Assembly: GCA_934155625.1 (NCBI GenBank)
Contig: CAKPHD010000013.1
Location: forward strand, 1-35,872
DNA from: an uncultured Clostridia bacterium
GTDB lineage: Bacteria > Bacillota > Clostridia > TANB77 > CAG-508
DNA length: 35,872 nt
Direction: 5' to 3'
The notes under the pieces are model-generated. The model saw nothing but the letters and a program-made list of their open reading frames with translations, did no database searches and was not told the DNA's origin. Positions 7,897 through 15,575 of the stretch are shown piece by piece. Positions within the stretch are counted from its first letter, which is position 1, and the number at the start of each line of letters is the position of its first letter. The translations under genes and the position numbers were made by a program.

Positions 7897-8406
7897 TTAT
7901 ACAGTAGGTTGTTGTGGTTCTGCAGTTATTACAACTCCAATGTCTGATGATACATTATCTTTTATAGGCGTTTTCTTTAGTTCTACTGTTACTGTTATTG
8001 TTGTTGTTTCACCATGTGCTATTGTTCCTTTTGCAAAAGCATATGTTACATCAAAATATTCAGTATTTGTATTTGATGTTGTTGCTGTTAATGCAGCTGA
8101 TAAATCTGGACTCGCATTTTCAATTGTATAAGTCGCTGTTGCTATGTCTCCTTTAGCGGTTAGTCCTTCAACATTCATTGTTGCTTTTAATTGATCTGTT
8201 GTACTTAATGTAGCTGTTACTTTAGATTTATCAGAAACTGTTGGTGTTCCTGTAAATCTTACAACAAAGTTATCTGAATTTGTTGTAGCATTTGCAGTTC
8301 CATTTATATTTAATGTAACTGATGTTATTGCTGCATAACCAATTGCTACTAATAATACTGCTACTATTAACACTAAACCTACTACTCTTGTACTATTACT
8401 TTTCAT
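7897..8406 (-). CDS. TasA/camelysin-like secreted surface protein (SipW client)
   Basis: 169 residues from ATG 8406, which follows AGGGGGTG at 6 nt; a GTG at 8415 is less likely since it lies in the ribosome site. The N-terminus is a signal peptide (RVVGLVLIVAVLLVAIGYAA) followed by a Ser/Thr/Val/Asn-rich, all-beta-looking mature part of about 135 residues with no cysteine. TasA and camelysin family proteins share this make-up, with SipW-type cleavage after a GYA-like site, and build extracellular fibres in Bacillus. First gene of the cluster with sipW and the DUF5305-like gene. Family-level naming rests on signal peptide style and context; sequence similarity in the mature part is not something I can test here. 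Confidence 0.65.
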   Translation of the reverse strand: MKSNSTRVVGLVLIVAVLLVAIGYAAITSVTLNINGTANATTNSDNFVVRFTGTPTVSDKSKVTATLSTTDQLKATMNVEGLTAKGDIATATYTIENASPDLSAALTATTSNTNTEYFDVTYAFAKGTIAHGETTTITVTVELKKTPIKDNVSSDIGVVITAEPQQPTV

Positions 8407-8442
8407 TATATTCACCCCCTATTTCTACTCCTTATACTATAA

Positions 8443-8470
8443 TTTTTACACTATTTTCATTTTTTGTCAA
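8443..8470 (-). promoter_or_regulatory. Promoter of the TasA-like/sipW cluster
   Basis: TTGACA (8470-8465, minus strand), 16 nt, TAAAAA (8448-8443), about 35 nt upstream of the 8406 start. The -35 is perfect, the -10 moderate. Confidence 0.5.
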
Positions 8471-8493
8471 TAGGATTTTTATTTTTTCCTATA

Positions 8494-8524
8494 GTAATAT
8501 TTAGAAAGTTTTTAGTCATACAAT
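8494..8524 (+). promoter_or_regulatory. Sigma-E-like sporulation promoter of spoVD
   Basis: GTAATATT (8494-8501), 15 nt, CATACAAT (8517-8524). In the form ATA, 16-18 nt, CATACA-T used for mother-cell sigma-E in Bacillus, the spacing is 17. Transcription would start near 8531, right at the GAGGTG ribosome site (8531-8536), giving a leader of about 11 nt. Bacillus spoVD is known to be sigma-E dependent, which agrees with the gene call. Confidence 0.6.
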
Positions 8525-8541
8525 TATTATGAGGTGATTGC

Positions 8542-10317
8542 ATGAAAAATTTTATTCCAAATGCATTAAGTAATAAAAAGAAAATGAAAAACGCCTTATT
8601 TATAGTATTTATAATTTTTATTTTTTTTACTGCACGATTAGCCTATATTCAATTTGTTTGGGGTGCAGAGTTAAGCGAAAAAGCACTAGATCAACAAGCT
8701 CAAAGTCGAAGTATAACTGCCAAAAGAGGTACACTTTATGATTCAACTGGAAAATATATTCTAGCAGAAAGTTCTAGTGTTGAATCTGTAAGTATAAATC
8801 CAACTAACATATCTGCTGAGAACAAAGACAAAGTTGCACGAGCCTTAAGTGATATTTTTGAACTTGACTATGAAAAAGTCTCAAAAAAAGTTCATAAAAA
8901 AAGTTCTATTGAAAGTATTGTCAAAAAAGTTGATAAATCTAAAGCTGATGAGTTAAGAAATTGGATGGAAACAAACGGAATTACAACTAGTATAAATATT
9001 GATGAAGATTCTAAAAGATATTATCCTTATGGAGATTTGGCAGCTCAAGTAATTGGCTTTTGTGGAAGTGATAATCAAGGGCTAGATGGTGTTGAAGCAA
9101 AATATGATGATGAACTAAAAGGTAAAAATGGAAGAATTAATCGTCAAACAAATGCTGCTGGAGTCAGTCTTGGAGATGAAGATTATGTTTCTGCAACTGA
9201 TGGGAATGACTTATTTTTAACAATTGATATGACAATTCAATCTATTGTAGAAAAATATTTAGAAGAAGCTTGTATTGACAATGTGTGTACAGATGGTGGA
9301 AGTATTATTGCAATGGACCCTAGAAATGGTGATATTCTTGCAATGGCAAACTACCCTAGCTATAACTTAAATACACCCTATGAACCATACACTGACGAAT
9401 TAAAAGCCAATTGGTCCTCTCTGGATGCAACAGAAAAAACAACTACCTTACAAGGAATGTGGAGAAACAAAGCAATCTCTGACACATATGAACCTGGTTC
9501 CGTTTTCAAAACTGTAACCGCTTCTGCAGCATTAGAAGAAGGGTTAGTTACAGATATAGATCAACAAGGACAATTCTGTTGTACTGGTGCAATTGAAGTT
9601 GCTGGAACAAGAATTAAATGTTGGCGATATTATCGTCCACACGGACCAGAAAGTTTACGTTTAGCACTTATGAATTCCTGTAATCCTGTATTTATTGGAT
9701 TAGGTCAAAAAATTGGAGTTACTAAATATTATGAATATCTGAAAAAATTCGGATTATTCTCAAAGACAGGAATTCGCCTTCCTGGAGAAGCTAACAGCAT
9801 CTTTGTAAAAGAAGAAAAAGCAGGTCCTGTTGAACTTGCCACAATAAGTTTTGGTCAAAGATTTGAAATAACACCCCTTCAAATGATAACAGCAGTATCC
9901 TCTATCGCAAATAAAGGTATTTATATAAAACCTCGAATTGTAAAAAGTATTCAAAATAGTGTCACTGGAGAAATTACAGAAATGCCAGTTGAAACTGGAG
10001 AGCAAATTATTTCTAAAGAAAATGCAGAAAAAGTCCTTAGTATGATGAATAGTGTAGTTTCTGAAGGAACCGGAAAAAATGCAAAAGTTGAAGGTTATCA
10101 AGTTGGCGGTAAAACTGGTACATCAGAAGATGGTGTCAACACAGGAAAATATGTCACATCTTTCTGCGGTGTTGCCGAAACAGATAATCCTAGTATTGTC
10201 TTACTAATAACTTTATATAACCCAACAGGAGAAGGCGGTCACCAAGGAGGTGGCGTTGCTGCTCCTGTTGGTGGTAAAATTCTTAATGAAGTTTTACCTT
10301 ATTTAAATAATAAATAG
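8542..10317 (+). CDS. spoVD: Class B penicillin-binding protein, SpoVD type
   Basis: 591 residues. One membrane anchor (about 17-39), a PBP dimerisation region (about 55-210, with KRGTLYDSTGKYILAES) and a transpeptidase domain. Active-site motifs are intact: Ser320-x-x-Lys323 in EPGSVFKT, Ser379-Cys-Asn381, and KTGT at 524-527. It cross-links peptidoglycan outside the cytoplasmic membrane. No PASTA domain follows the transpeptidase domain. SpoVD, rather than the vegetative division PBP, is favoured because of the sigma-E-like promoter immediately upstream and because the gene is not in the mraW-ftsL-pbp cluster. In sporulation it makes cortex peptidoglycan in the outer forespore membrane. An extra Cys pair at 346-347 (QFCCTG) and Cys360 (RIKCWRYY) lie near the active site; B. 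subtilis SpoVD is known to be redox-controlled through cysteines by StoA. Confidence 0.85.
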   Translation: MKNFIPNALSNKKKMKNALFIVFIIFIFFTARLAYIQFVWGAELSEKALDQQAQSRSITAKRGTLYDSTGKYILAESSSVESVSINPTNISAENKDKVARALSDIFELDYEKVSKKVHKKSSIESIVKKVDKSKADELRNWMETNGITTSINIDEDSKRYYPYGDLAAQVIGFCGSDNQGLDGVEAKYDDELKGKNGRINRQTNAAGVSLGDEDYVSATDGNDLFLTIDMTIQSIVEKYLEEACIDNVCTDGGSIIAMDPRNGDILAMANYPSYNLNTPYEPYTDELKANWSSLDATEKTTTLQGMWRNKAISDTYEPGSVFKTVTASAALEEGLVTDIDQQGQFCCTGAIEVAGTRIKCWRYYRPHGPESLRLALMNSCNPVFIGLGQKIGVTKYYEYLKKFGLFSKTGIRLPGEANSIFVKEEKAGPVELATISFGQRFEITPLQMITAVSSIANKGIYIKPRIVKSIQNSVTGEITEMPVETGEQIISKENAEKVLSMMNSVVSEGTGKNAKVEGYQVGGKTGTSEDGVNTGKYVTSFCGVAETDNPSIVLLITLYNPTGEGGHQGGGVAAPVGGKILNEVLPYLNNK

Positions 10318-10456
10318 GTACCGTTGGGACCGGTTCTTTGCGGTACCTTTTTTGGTACTTTTGGGACCGGTTCTCATCGGTGCATTTTTTGCACTTTTGG
10401 GACCGGTTCTTATCGGTGCATTTTTTGCACTTTTGGGACCGGTTCTTAAAAGTACC
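10317..10456. repeat. Hairpin repeat array B, four GGGACCGGTTCT units (first unit is the spoVD terminator)
   Basis: Four copies of a unit of about 36 nt with core TTTTGGGACCGGTTCT. Unit 1 (10317-10347) is a GGTACCG...CGGTACC hairpin followed by six T and overlaps the spoVD stop codon, so it serves as terminator. Units 2-4 follow head to tail, each ending CGGTGCA plus a T run or, for the last, AAAAGTACC. GGTACTTTT (10354-10362) can also pair with AAAAGTACC (10448-10456), closing units 2-4 as one larger stem. The array fills the gap between the convergent spoVD and mgtA genes. Confidence 0.85.
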
Positions 10457-10458
10457 AA

Positions 10459-13071
10459 TTATAACCACTCTCCAACTTTCTTAATATAAATCTTTTTAAC
10501 TATCTGAACTAAACCTACATATAAAGCAGTTAATCCAGCAATTATTCCATAATATTTTAATGGTAATATTTCAAAATGGAAAGCAGAAACATTGTGTAAT
10601 AATATTGGTGCTAATATTGTACCAACTATTGTTACCATTGTAAGTCCAAATAACATTGGGCTTGGTTTTGATTGTACAAATGGTATTTTTGATGTACGTA
10701 CAAAATGAATTATTAATGTTTCGCTGATTAGGCACTCAACAAACCATGCTGTTTGGAAATATGTTTCATATGCTTCTCCATTGTATCCCAATATAAACCA
10801 AAATGCTAAAAATGCTAATACATCTATTATTGAACTTACAGGTCCCATTACATTCATAAATGTTCCTAGACCTTTTGTATCCCATTTCTTAGGTTTTAGC
10901 AAGAATTCTTTATCTACATTATCATATGGAATTGCAATTTGTGAAAAGTCATACAAGAAATCTTGTATAAGCATTTGTATTGGTAACAATGGCAAAAATG
11001 GTAAAAATATACTTGCTATAAATATACTAAATACATCCCCAAAATCTGAACTTAATGCCATCTTCATATATTTAATAATATTACCATAAACTTTTCTTCC
11101 TTCTAATACTCCATTTAATATAACTTTTAAACTCTTCTCTAATAGTATAATGTCACTTGCTTCTTTTGCTATATCTGTTGCAGTATTTACACATATTCCA
11201 ACATCAGCATTATGTAATGATGGTGCATCATTTACTCCATCTCCCATATATCCTACAACATGTCCATTTTTCTTTAGTATCTTTATTATTCTTTCTTTTT
11301 GCAATGGATTCATTCTTGCAAATACATTAACTTTTTCTACTTCTTTTGATAATTCATCATCTGACATTTTATCTACATCTGCCCCTATCAAAACTTTTTC
11401 ATTTGGTATTCCAACTAATTTGCATATATTTTCTGTTGCATATTGATTATCACCTGTTAGGATTTTTGTTGTAACACCATATTCTTTTAATTTTTTTATT
11501 GTACCTTTTACTTCTTTTTTTGGTGGATCTAAAAATGCTACAAATCCTATAAATGTCATTTCATTTTCATCTGAATATTCACGTTTTGATGCTAATGCTA
11601 TTACCTGCATCCCTTGTTTTGCAAGTCTTTGTGCATTTGAGTTTATATTTTCTATTAATTCATTTGTTAATGGTTTATGCTCATTATTTATTTTTGCAGT
11701 TGTACATCCTTTTAAAACCTCCTCTAGTGCTCCTTTCGTAATTGTTCTATAATGTCCATCATGTTCTACAACGACACTCATCTTTTTTCTTGTATAGTCA
11801 AATGGTATCTCATCTACTTTCTTGTAGTCTACAATCTTATCCTTTATATTATGCTGATTACCATATGTAATTATAGCTCTATCAACCAAGTTCTTCATTC
11901 CGGTACTATAATAGCTATTTAAAAACGCATATTCTAATATTGATAAATCCTCATTTCCTTCAACATTAATATATTTTTGTAAAATTATTTTATCTAATGT
12001 TAATGTGCCTGTTTTGTCTGTACATAAAATATCTATTGCTCCTAAATTTTGAATTGACTGAATATTTTTTACTAATGTCTTCTTTTTTGCCAATGTCTTC
12101 GTACCTTTAGTTAAATTTACATTAACAATCATAGGCAACATTGTTGGCGTAATTCCTACCGCTACTGATAATGCAAACAAAACCGCTTCTAATATGTCTT
12201 TACGTATGAATGCATAAATAACAAATACTGCGATTGATACTACAACCATGTATCTTATTAGTAATTTTGTTATATTATTCATACCTCTTTCAAAATTAGT
12301 TATTTCTTTTTTGCTATCTATCTGTTTTCCCATACTTCCCAGATATGTAGAAAAACCTGTATTTATTACAACAGCTGTTGCATTTCCACTTATTACACTT
12401 GTTCCCATTAAGCACACATTTGATAATGAAAATATTTCATTTGTATCTAAATATGTATTTGTTTTTTCTACAGGCACACTCTCACCAGTAAAAACAGATT
12501 GATTTAAAAACAAATCTTTATTTTCTATTATCATTACATCAGCTGGAATGATCGAACCTGCATTTAAATGAATAATATCACCTTTTACTACTTTTTCTGT
12601 TTTGATATTTTTTTCCTTACCATTCCTTACAACTGTCGCATTTGAGAACAATTGACTTTTTAGGGTCTGATTAAATTTGTATGTTGAATAATCTTGTGCA
12701 AATCTAATCATTGCACTTACAAATCCAATAGCAAAAATAATAATAGTTCCAATTTTATCATTTGATATTAATTGATTTATAACAGCTAAAATTACTAAAA
12801 TTAAAATAAATTTATCTTTAAAGGAATTAATAAAAAAGTAGAACCATGAATGTTTTTCTTCTTTTACAACTATATTATCTCCATCTTCATCTAGTCTCTT
12901 CTCTACTATTTTATCATTTAATCCTTTTTCTGCATCAGTTGTAAATTCTTTTAATATTTCATCTTTGCTCTTTTGTGCTATATTTTTATATTTTTCTAAA
13001 ATTTCATTATTGTTATTTTGAGCATTTTGCTTATTTTTTAATTTGTTTTTTATAAAAAATAAATTTATCAT
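10459..13071 (-). CDS. mgtA: P-type Mg2+-importing ATPase
   Basis: 870 residues from ATG 13071 (AGAGGT at 6 nt); a longer reading to 13245 would translate the repeat array and is rejected. Domains in order: cytosolic N-terminus, helices 1-2, actuator domain (VFTGESVPVEK), helices 3-4, phosphorylation domain with Asp352 in CTDKTGTLT, nucleotide domain, hinge GYMGDGVNDAPSLHNAD, then six C-terminal helices. The ion-site segment in helix 4 (VAVGITPTMLPMIVN) and the C-terminal segment MLIQDFLYDFSQ are those of the MgtA/MgtB class rather than Ca2+ or K+ pumps. It imports Mg2+ with ATP. No separate protein regulator lies next to it; instead the predicted 5' leader is made of three hairpin repeats, and four more lie after the stop. 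Confidence 0.9.
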   Translation of the reverse strand: MINLFFIKNKLKNKQNAQNNNNEILEKYKNIAQKSKDEILKEFTTDAEKGLNDKIVEKRLDEDGDNIVVKEEKHSWFYFFINSFKDKFILILVILAVINQLISNDKIGTIIIFAIGFVSAMIRFAQDYSTYKFNQTLKSQLFSNATVVRNGKEKNIKTEKVVKGDIIHLNAGSIIPADVMIIENKDLFLNQSVFTGESVPVEKTNTYLDTNEIFSLSNVCLMGTSVISGNATAVVINTGFSTYLGSMGKQIDSKKEITNFERGMNNITKLLIRYMVVVSIAVFVIYAFIRKDILEAVLFALSVAVGITPTMLPMIVNVNLTKGTKTLAKKKTLVKNIQSIQNLGAIDILCTDKTGTLTLDKIILQKYINVEGNEDLSILEYAFLNSYYSTGMKNLVDRAIITYGNQHNIKDKIVDYKKVDEIPFDYTRKKMSVVVEHDGHYRTITKGALEEVLKGCTTAKINNEHKPLTNELIENINSNAQRLAKQGMQVIALASKREYSDENEMTFIGFVAFLDPPKKEVKGTIKKLKEYGVTTKILTGDNQYATENICKLVGIPNEKVLIGADVDKMSDDELSKEVEKVNVFARMNPLQKERIIKILKKNGHVVGYMGDGVNDAPSLHNADVGICVNTATDIAKEASDIILLEKSLKVILNGVLEGRKVYGNIIKYMKMALSSDFGDVFSIFIASIFLPFLPLLPIQMLIQDFLYDFSQIAIPYDNVDKEFLLKPKKWDTKGLGTFMNVMGPVSSIIDVLAFLAFWFILGYNGEAYETYFQTAWFVECLISETLIIHFVRTSKIPFVQSKPSPMLFGLTMVTIVGTILAPILLHNVSAFHFEILPLKYYGIIAGLTALYVGLVQIVKKIYIKKVGEWL

Positions 13072-13090
13072 TTTTTTACCTCTTTTCTCT

Positions 13091-13194
13091 GGTACTTTTG
13101 GGACCGGTTCTCTGCGGTACATTTTTTGGTACTTTTGGGACCGGTTCTCTGCGGTACATTTTTGGTACTTTTGGGACCGGTTCTCTTCCGTACC
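13091..13194. repeat. Hairpin repeat array C, three units in the predicted mgtA 5' leader
   Basis: Three near-identical head-to-tail units starting at 13091, 13128 and 13164 (period 37 and 36 nt). Each begins GGTACTTTTGGGACCGGTTC and ends CGGTAC or CGTACC, so GGTAC and GTACC can close a hairpin over the palindromic ACCGGT. On the minus strand the array begins a few nt after the promoter -10 (13203-13198) and ends about 20 nt before the mgtA start, so nearly the entire mgtA leader consists of these hairpins. Confidence 0.85.
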
Positions 13195-13197
13195 ATG

Positions 13198-13226
13198 ATT
13201 ATACCGCAAAAAATATAACCATGCAA
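13198..13226 (-). promoter_or_regulatory. Promoter of mgtA
   Basis: TTGCAT (13226-13221), 17 nt, TATAAT (13203-13198) on the minus strand. The start point would fall at about 13191, inside the first hairpin unit of array C. Confidence 0.6.
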
Positions 13227-13298
13227 ATATTATTTTCAAATTCACACAGTTATATTTTATATATAGTTAGACTCCGACATTTAAGAATTGTCAACAAT

Positions 13299-13655
13299 TT
13301 ATATTCCATTATCTAAACCGAAACTCACACCTAATGCATTATTTAATTGATTTATTATCTTACTATCTTCTATATGCCCAATTTTTTCTTTTAATCTACT
13401 TTTATCTATTGTTCTTATTTGTTCAGCAAGTACTACTGAGTTACTCTTAAGCCCACTTGTATTTTCTCCTAATTCTATATGTGTTGGTAATTTTGTTTTA
13501 TTTGTTTGGGATGTTATGGCTGCTGCAATAACAGTTGGACTATATCTATTTCCTAAATCATTTTGTATGATTAATACCGGTCTAATTCCTCCTTGTTCTG
13601 ATCCCACTACTGGACTTAAATCTGCATAAAACATATCTCCTCTTTTTATTACCAT
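13299..13655 (-). CDS. mazF: MazF/PemK-family endoribonuclease toxin (NdoA), without adjacent antitoxin
   Basis: 118 residues from ATG 13655 (GGGAGTG at 6 nt), the same size as Bacillus NdoA/EndoA (116). It cuts single-stranded mRNA at short specific sites. The family pattern is clear: IKRGDMFYADLSPVVGSEQG with the RGD and SEQGG loop, RPVLIIQND, and the TH.EL segment before LKSNSVVLAEQIRTIDK. The usual antitoxin gene (mazE/ndoAI), which normally lies just upstream and overlaps, is absent: the 100 bases upstream hold no frame. In Clostridioides difficile the order is gerS-alr2-mazE-mazF; here the gerS-like gene is directly followed by mazF. It appears to have its own promoter (13701-13729). 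Confidence 0.9.
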   Translation of the reverse strand: MVIKRGDMFYADLSPVVGSEQGGIRPVLIIQNDLGNRYSPTVIAAAITSQTNKTKLPTHIELGENTSGLKSNSVVLAEQIRTIDKSRLKEKIGHIEDSKIINQLNNALGVSFGLDNGI

Positions 13656-13700
13656 TTTCTTCACTCCCAAAAACTACAATTTTAAGTCTATATTTTCGTA

Positions 13701-13729
13701 TTTTTAAACTTAGTTTGAAGTAAAGTCAA
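13701..13729 (-). promoter_or_regulatory. Likely promoter of mazF
   Basis: TTGACT (13729-13724), 17 nt, TAAAAA (13706-13701) on the minus strand, about 45 nt upstream of the mazF start, in the gap after the gerS-like gene. Confidence 0.45.
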
Positions 13730-13769
13730 TAGTATTCTACATCTATATAATTCGTAAAAGTTTCTAGTA

Positions 13770-14354
13770 TTACTTTGTACTATTTACCTTTACCTCATTA
13801 TATAATATGTAAATTGTCGTTTTTTGTTTATTGTCCTTTATTTCCATTTGTGTTGGATTATGTGTTTTTTTATCTATATGTAATGTTTTATTATTCGTTT
13901 TCATTACTATTTCTGTATCAGTTTCTTCAAATTGTGATTTTTCTTCTTTTTTATAGTCTTCTATAAAACTGTATAAATCCAAGCAATTATCTCCTAAATA
14001 ATTATAATTATCTAAGATTGTACTTAAATCTAGTTGGCTATTTTCAATCTTTGTGCTTATTCCATCATTTTCTATTTTGACTCCTGCTATATTGCTTGGC
14101 TCTATTACTTCTTGTGTACTTTTATTAGGATTTTGATATGTTTGCTTTAATACATATTTATTACTGTTTTTATTACTAGTCACATTGACTGTTATATTTA
14201 CCTCATATGAACTAATATTTAAAATATTATCTACGATTTCTTGACTAGTTTTATTATTTCCTATTTTTGAATTTTTAACCATGTTTTTATAAAAAAATAT
14301 TCCACTTACTACAAATACTATTATTAATAAAATAATCCAATATTTCTTTTTCAT
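13770..14354 (-). CDS. GerS-like/LolA-fold anchored extracytoplasmic protein
   Basis: 194 residues. One N-terminal membrane helix (about 5-24) and an outer domain of about 165 residues with the run of short strands seen in LolA-like proteins: SYEVNITVNVTSNKNSNKYV, LKQTYQNPNKSTQEVIEPSN, GVKIENDGISTKIENSQLDL, ending THNPTQMEIKDN and TTIYILYNEVKV. This matches the pattern I know from clostridial GerS, a spore protein that binds CwlD and is needed for cortex muramic-lactam formation. Unlike C. difficile GerS it has no lipobox cysteine; the helix itself would be the anchor. Context supports the call: mazF lies directly downstream, as after gerS-alr2-mazE in C. difficile, and cwlD is 4 kb away. The ATG has an AGGAGG site. 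Identification is moderate. Confidence 0.55.
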   Translation of the reverse strand: MKKKYWIILLIIVFVVSGIFFYKNMVKNSKIGNNKTSQEIVDNILNISSYEVNITVNVTSNKNSNKYVLKQTYQNPNKSTQEVIEPSNIAGVKIENDGISTKIENSQLDLSTILDNYNYLGDNCLDLYSFIEDYKKEEKSQFEETDTEIVMKTNNKTLHIDKKTHNPTQMEIKDNKQKTTIYILYNEVKVNSTK

Positions 14355-14415
14355 ACATAAACCTCCTAAAGTATATGTATTACTCTAGGAAAAAAATATA
14401 ACTATATCTAACATA

Positions 14416-14594
14416 AAAAAATAAAATATAAACTTTAAATGGAATGACGAATGTGCATGAAGAAACAATAGAACTTCTATGTAGTTTTATGGAAAGAGTT
14501 CACGATAGTGGAAGGGTGCCATAAAACAAATTAGAAGTTCTTAAGTTTCGTAATAAGCCGAGTCGTGTAATGCAAAGTTTATATTTTATTTTTT
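14416..14594. ncRNA. Structured RNA-like element, copy E1
   Basis: About 179 nt closed by a perfect 21-bp outer stem (14416-14436 with 14574-14594). Inside: ATGAC (14444-14448) with GTCGT (14562-14566); AGAACTTCT (14470-14478) with AGAAGTTCT (14533-14541); TTTTATGG (14485-14492) with CCATAAAA (14519-14526); and a CAC-GATA-GTG hairpin (14501-14510). Single-stranded joins are strongly conserved with copy E2 at 18254-18447 (CGAATGTGCATG, GTTCACGATAGTGGAA, CGTAATAAGCCGA), while the helices differ by compensating changes. It lies between dus and the gerS-like gene; its outer stem overlaps the dus stop codon. The transcribed strand is not resolved. Family unknown to me. Confidence 0.65.
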
Positions 14595-15565
14595 GTATTT
14601 ATAAAGTATTTTTCTATTCTTTGTAATAATTCCTCTTTAGTCGTTATATGATTTATTTCATTTCTAAATGAGCTTGAATCTGGCATATTTTTAGTATACC
14701 AACTAATATGTTTTCTCATTTCATTAAGAGCAACACCTTCGCCCTTATGTTTTATATCAAGTTCGATATGTTCTTTTAAAATTTCATATTTTTCTTGATT
14801 TGATGGCTTTGGTAATTTTTCTCCAGTTTCTAAATAATGTTGAATTTGTTCAAAAATCCAAGGATTTCCCATTGAACCTCTACCTATTGCAATACCATCA
14901 ACACCTGTATATTCAAACATAGCTTTAGCTGATTCTTCATCAATAACATCTCCATTTCCTATAACAGGAATGTTAACAGTCTCTTTTACCTTTTTTATTA
15001 TATTCCAATCAGCCTGACCAGTATAAAACTCATCACGAGTTCTTCCATGTATTGTAATTGCTGAAATACCATTTTTTTCTGCTATTTTAGCAATATCACA
15101 AGCTACTATATGGTTATTATCCCAACCTTTTCTAAATTTTAATGTGACTGGAACTTTAGAATTTGCGACTACTGATTTTATTATTTCTTCTGCTTTTCCT
15201 AAATCTAATAATAATTTACTTCCATCTCCGTTTTTTACAACTTTAGGAGCAGGACAGCCCATATTAATATCTACAATATCTGCTAATTCACTTACATATT
15301 TAGCAGCATATCCCATTGTCTCTGGGTCACTCCCAAATATTTGCATACTTATTGGACCTTTTTCTTCATCAGTATCTAACAAACTTTTTGTTTTTTCATC
15401 ACCATAAAATAATGCTTTTGAACTTACCATTTCTGTACAAACTAACCCTGGGTTAAATTTTTCTACAATACGTCTAAAAGGCAGGTCTGTTACACCTGCC
15501 ATTGGAGCTAATATTAAATTATTTTCTAGTTCTACATTTCCTATCTTTAACTTTTTTAAGTACAT
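14579..15565 (-). CDS. dus: tRNA-dihydrouridine synthase
   Basis: 328 residues from ATG 15565, ten codons inside the longest frame; the TAGGAG ribosome site overlaps the true rodA stop, and the protein then begins at the conserved IGNVELENNLILAPMAGVTD. This FMN enzyme reduces uridines in the tRNA D-loop with NAD(P)H. Signs: APMAGVTDLPFR, catalytic Cys104 in DINMGCPAPKV, and the FMN-binding TIHGRTRDEFYTG and GNGDV and AIGRGSMGNPW. The DusB-like subgroup is likely, but which D-loop positions it modifies cannot be told. It is coupled to rodA. The stop codon lies inside the outer stem of element E1, so the final residues come from that element. Confidence 0.92.
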   Translation of the reverse strand: MYLKKLKIGNVELENNLILAPMAGVTDLPFRRIVEKFNPGLVCTEMVSSKALFYGDEKTKSLLDTDEEKGPISMQIFGSDPETMGYAAKYVSELADIVDINMGCPAPKVVKNGDGSKLLLDLGKAEEIIKSVVANSKVPVTLKFRKGWDNNHIVACDIAKIAEKNGISAITIHGRTRDEFYTGQADWNIIKKVKETVNIPVIGNGDVIDEESAKAMFEYTGVDGIAIGRGSMGNPWIFEQIQHYLETGEKLPKPSNQEKYEILKEHIELDIKHKGEGVALNEMRKHISWYTKNMPDSSSFRNEINHITTKEELLQRIEKYFINTKNKI

Positions 15566-15575
15566 ATTATTACTC

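Noticed and set aside
10283..10468. A 61-codon minus-strand frame over repeat array B with NRSQK repeats
   Set aside because: The repeated residues come only from translating the palindromic GGGACCGGTTCT units. No ribosome site, and it overlaps the ends of two real genes.
13091..13194. CRISPR-like array (three regular repeats)
   Set aside because: Spacers would be only about 6-7 nt of T-rich sequence and identical between units; no cas genes. These are tandem hairpins.
13072..13245. Longer N-terminus for the Mg2+-ATPase (58 extra residues)
   Set aside because: It would translate the repeat array. The ATG at 13071 has a good ribosome site and gives the normal family length.
13770..14420. Sigma-E promoter for the gerS-like gene (CATATACT with GTTATATT upstream)
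   Set aside because: The spacer between the two boxes is 17 nt, 2 nt longer than in the spoVD promoter and above the usual range, so it is too uncertain to list.
14416..14594. Insertion sequence or MITE in place of RNA
   Set aside because: No transposase and no clear target duplication; the outer arms differ between the two copies while the centre is conserved, the reverse of what a MITE shows. Kept as an alternative until more copies are compared.
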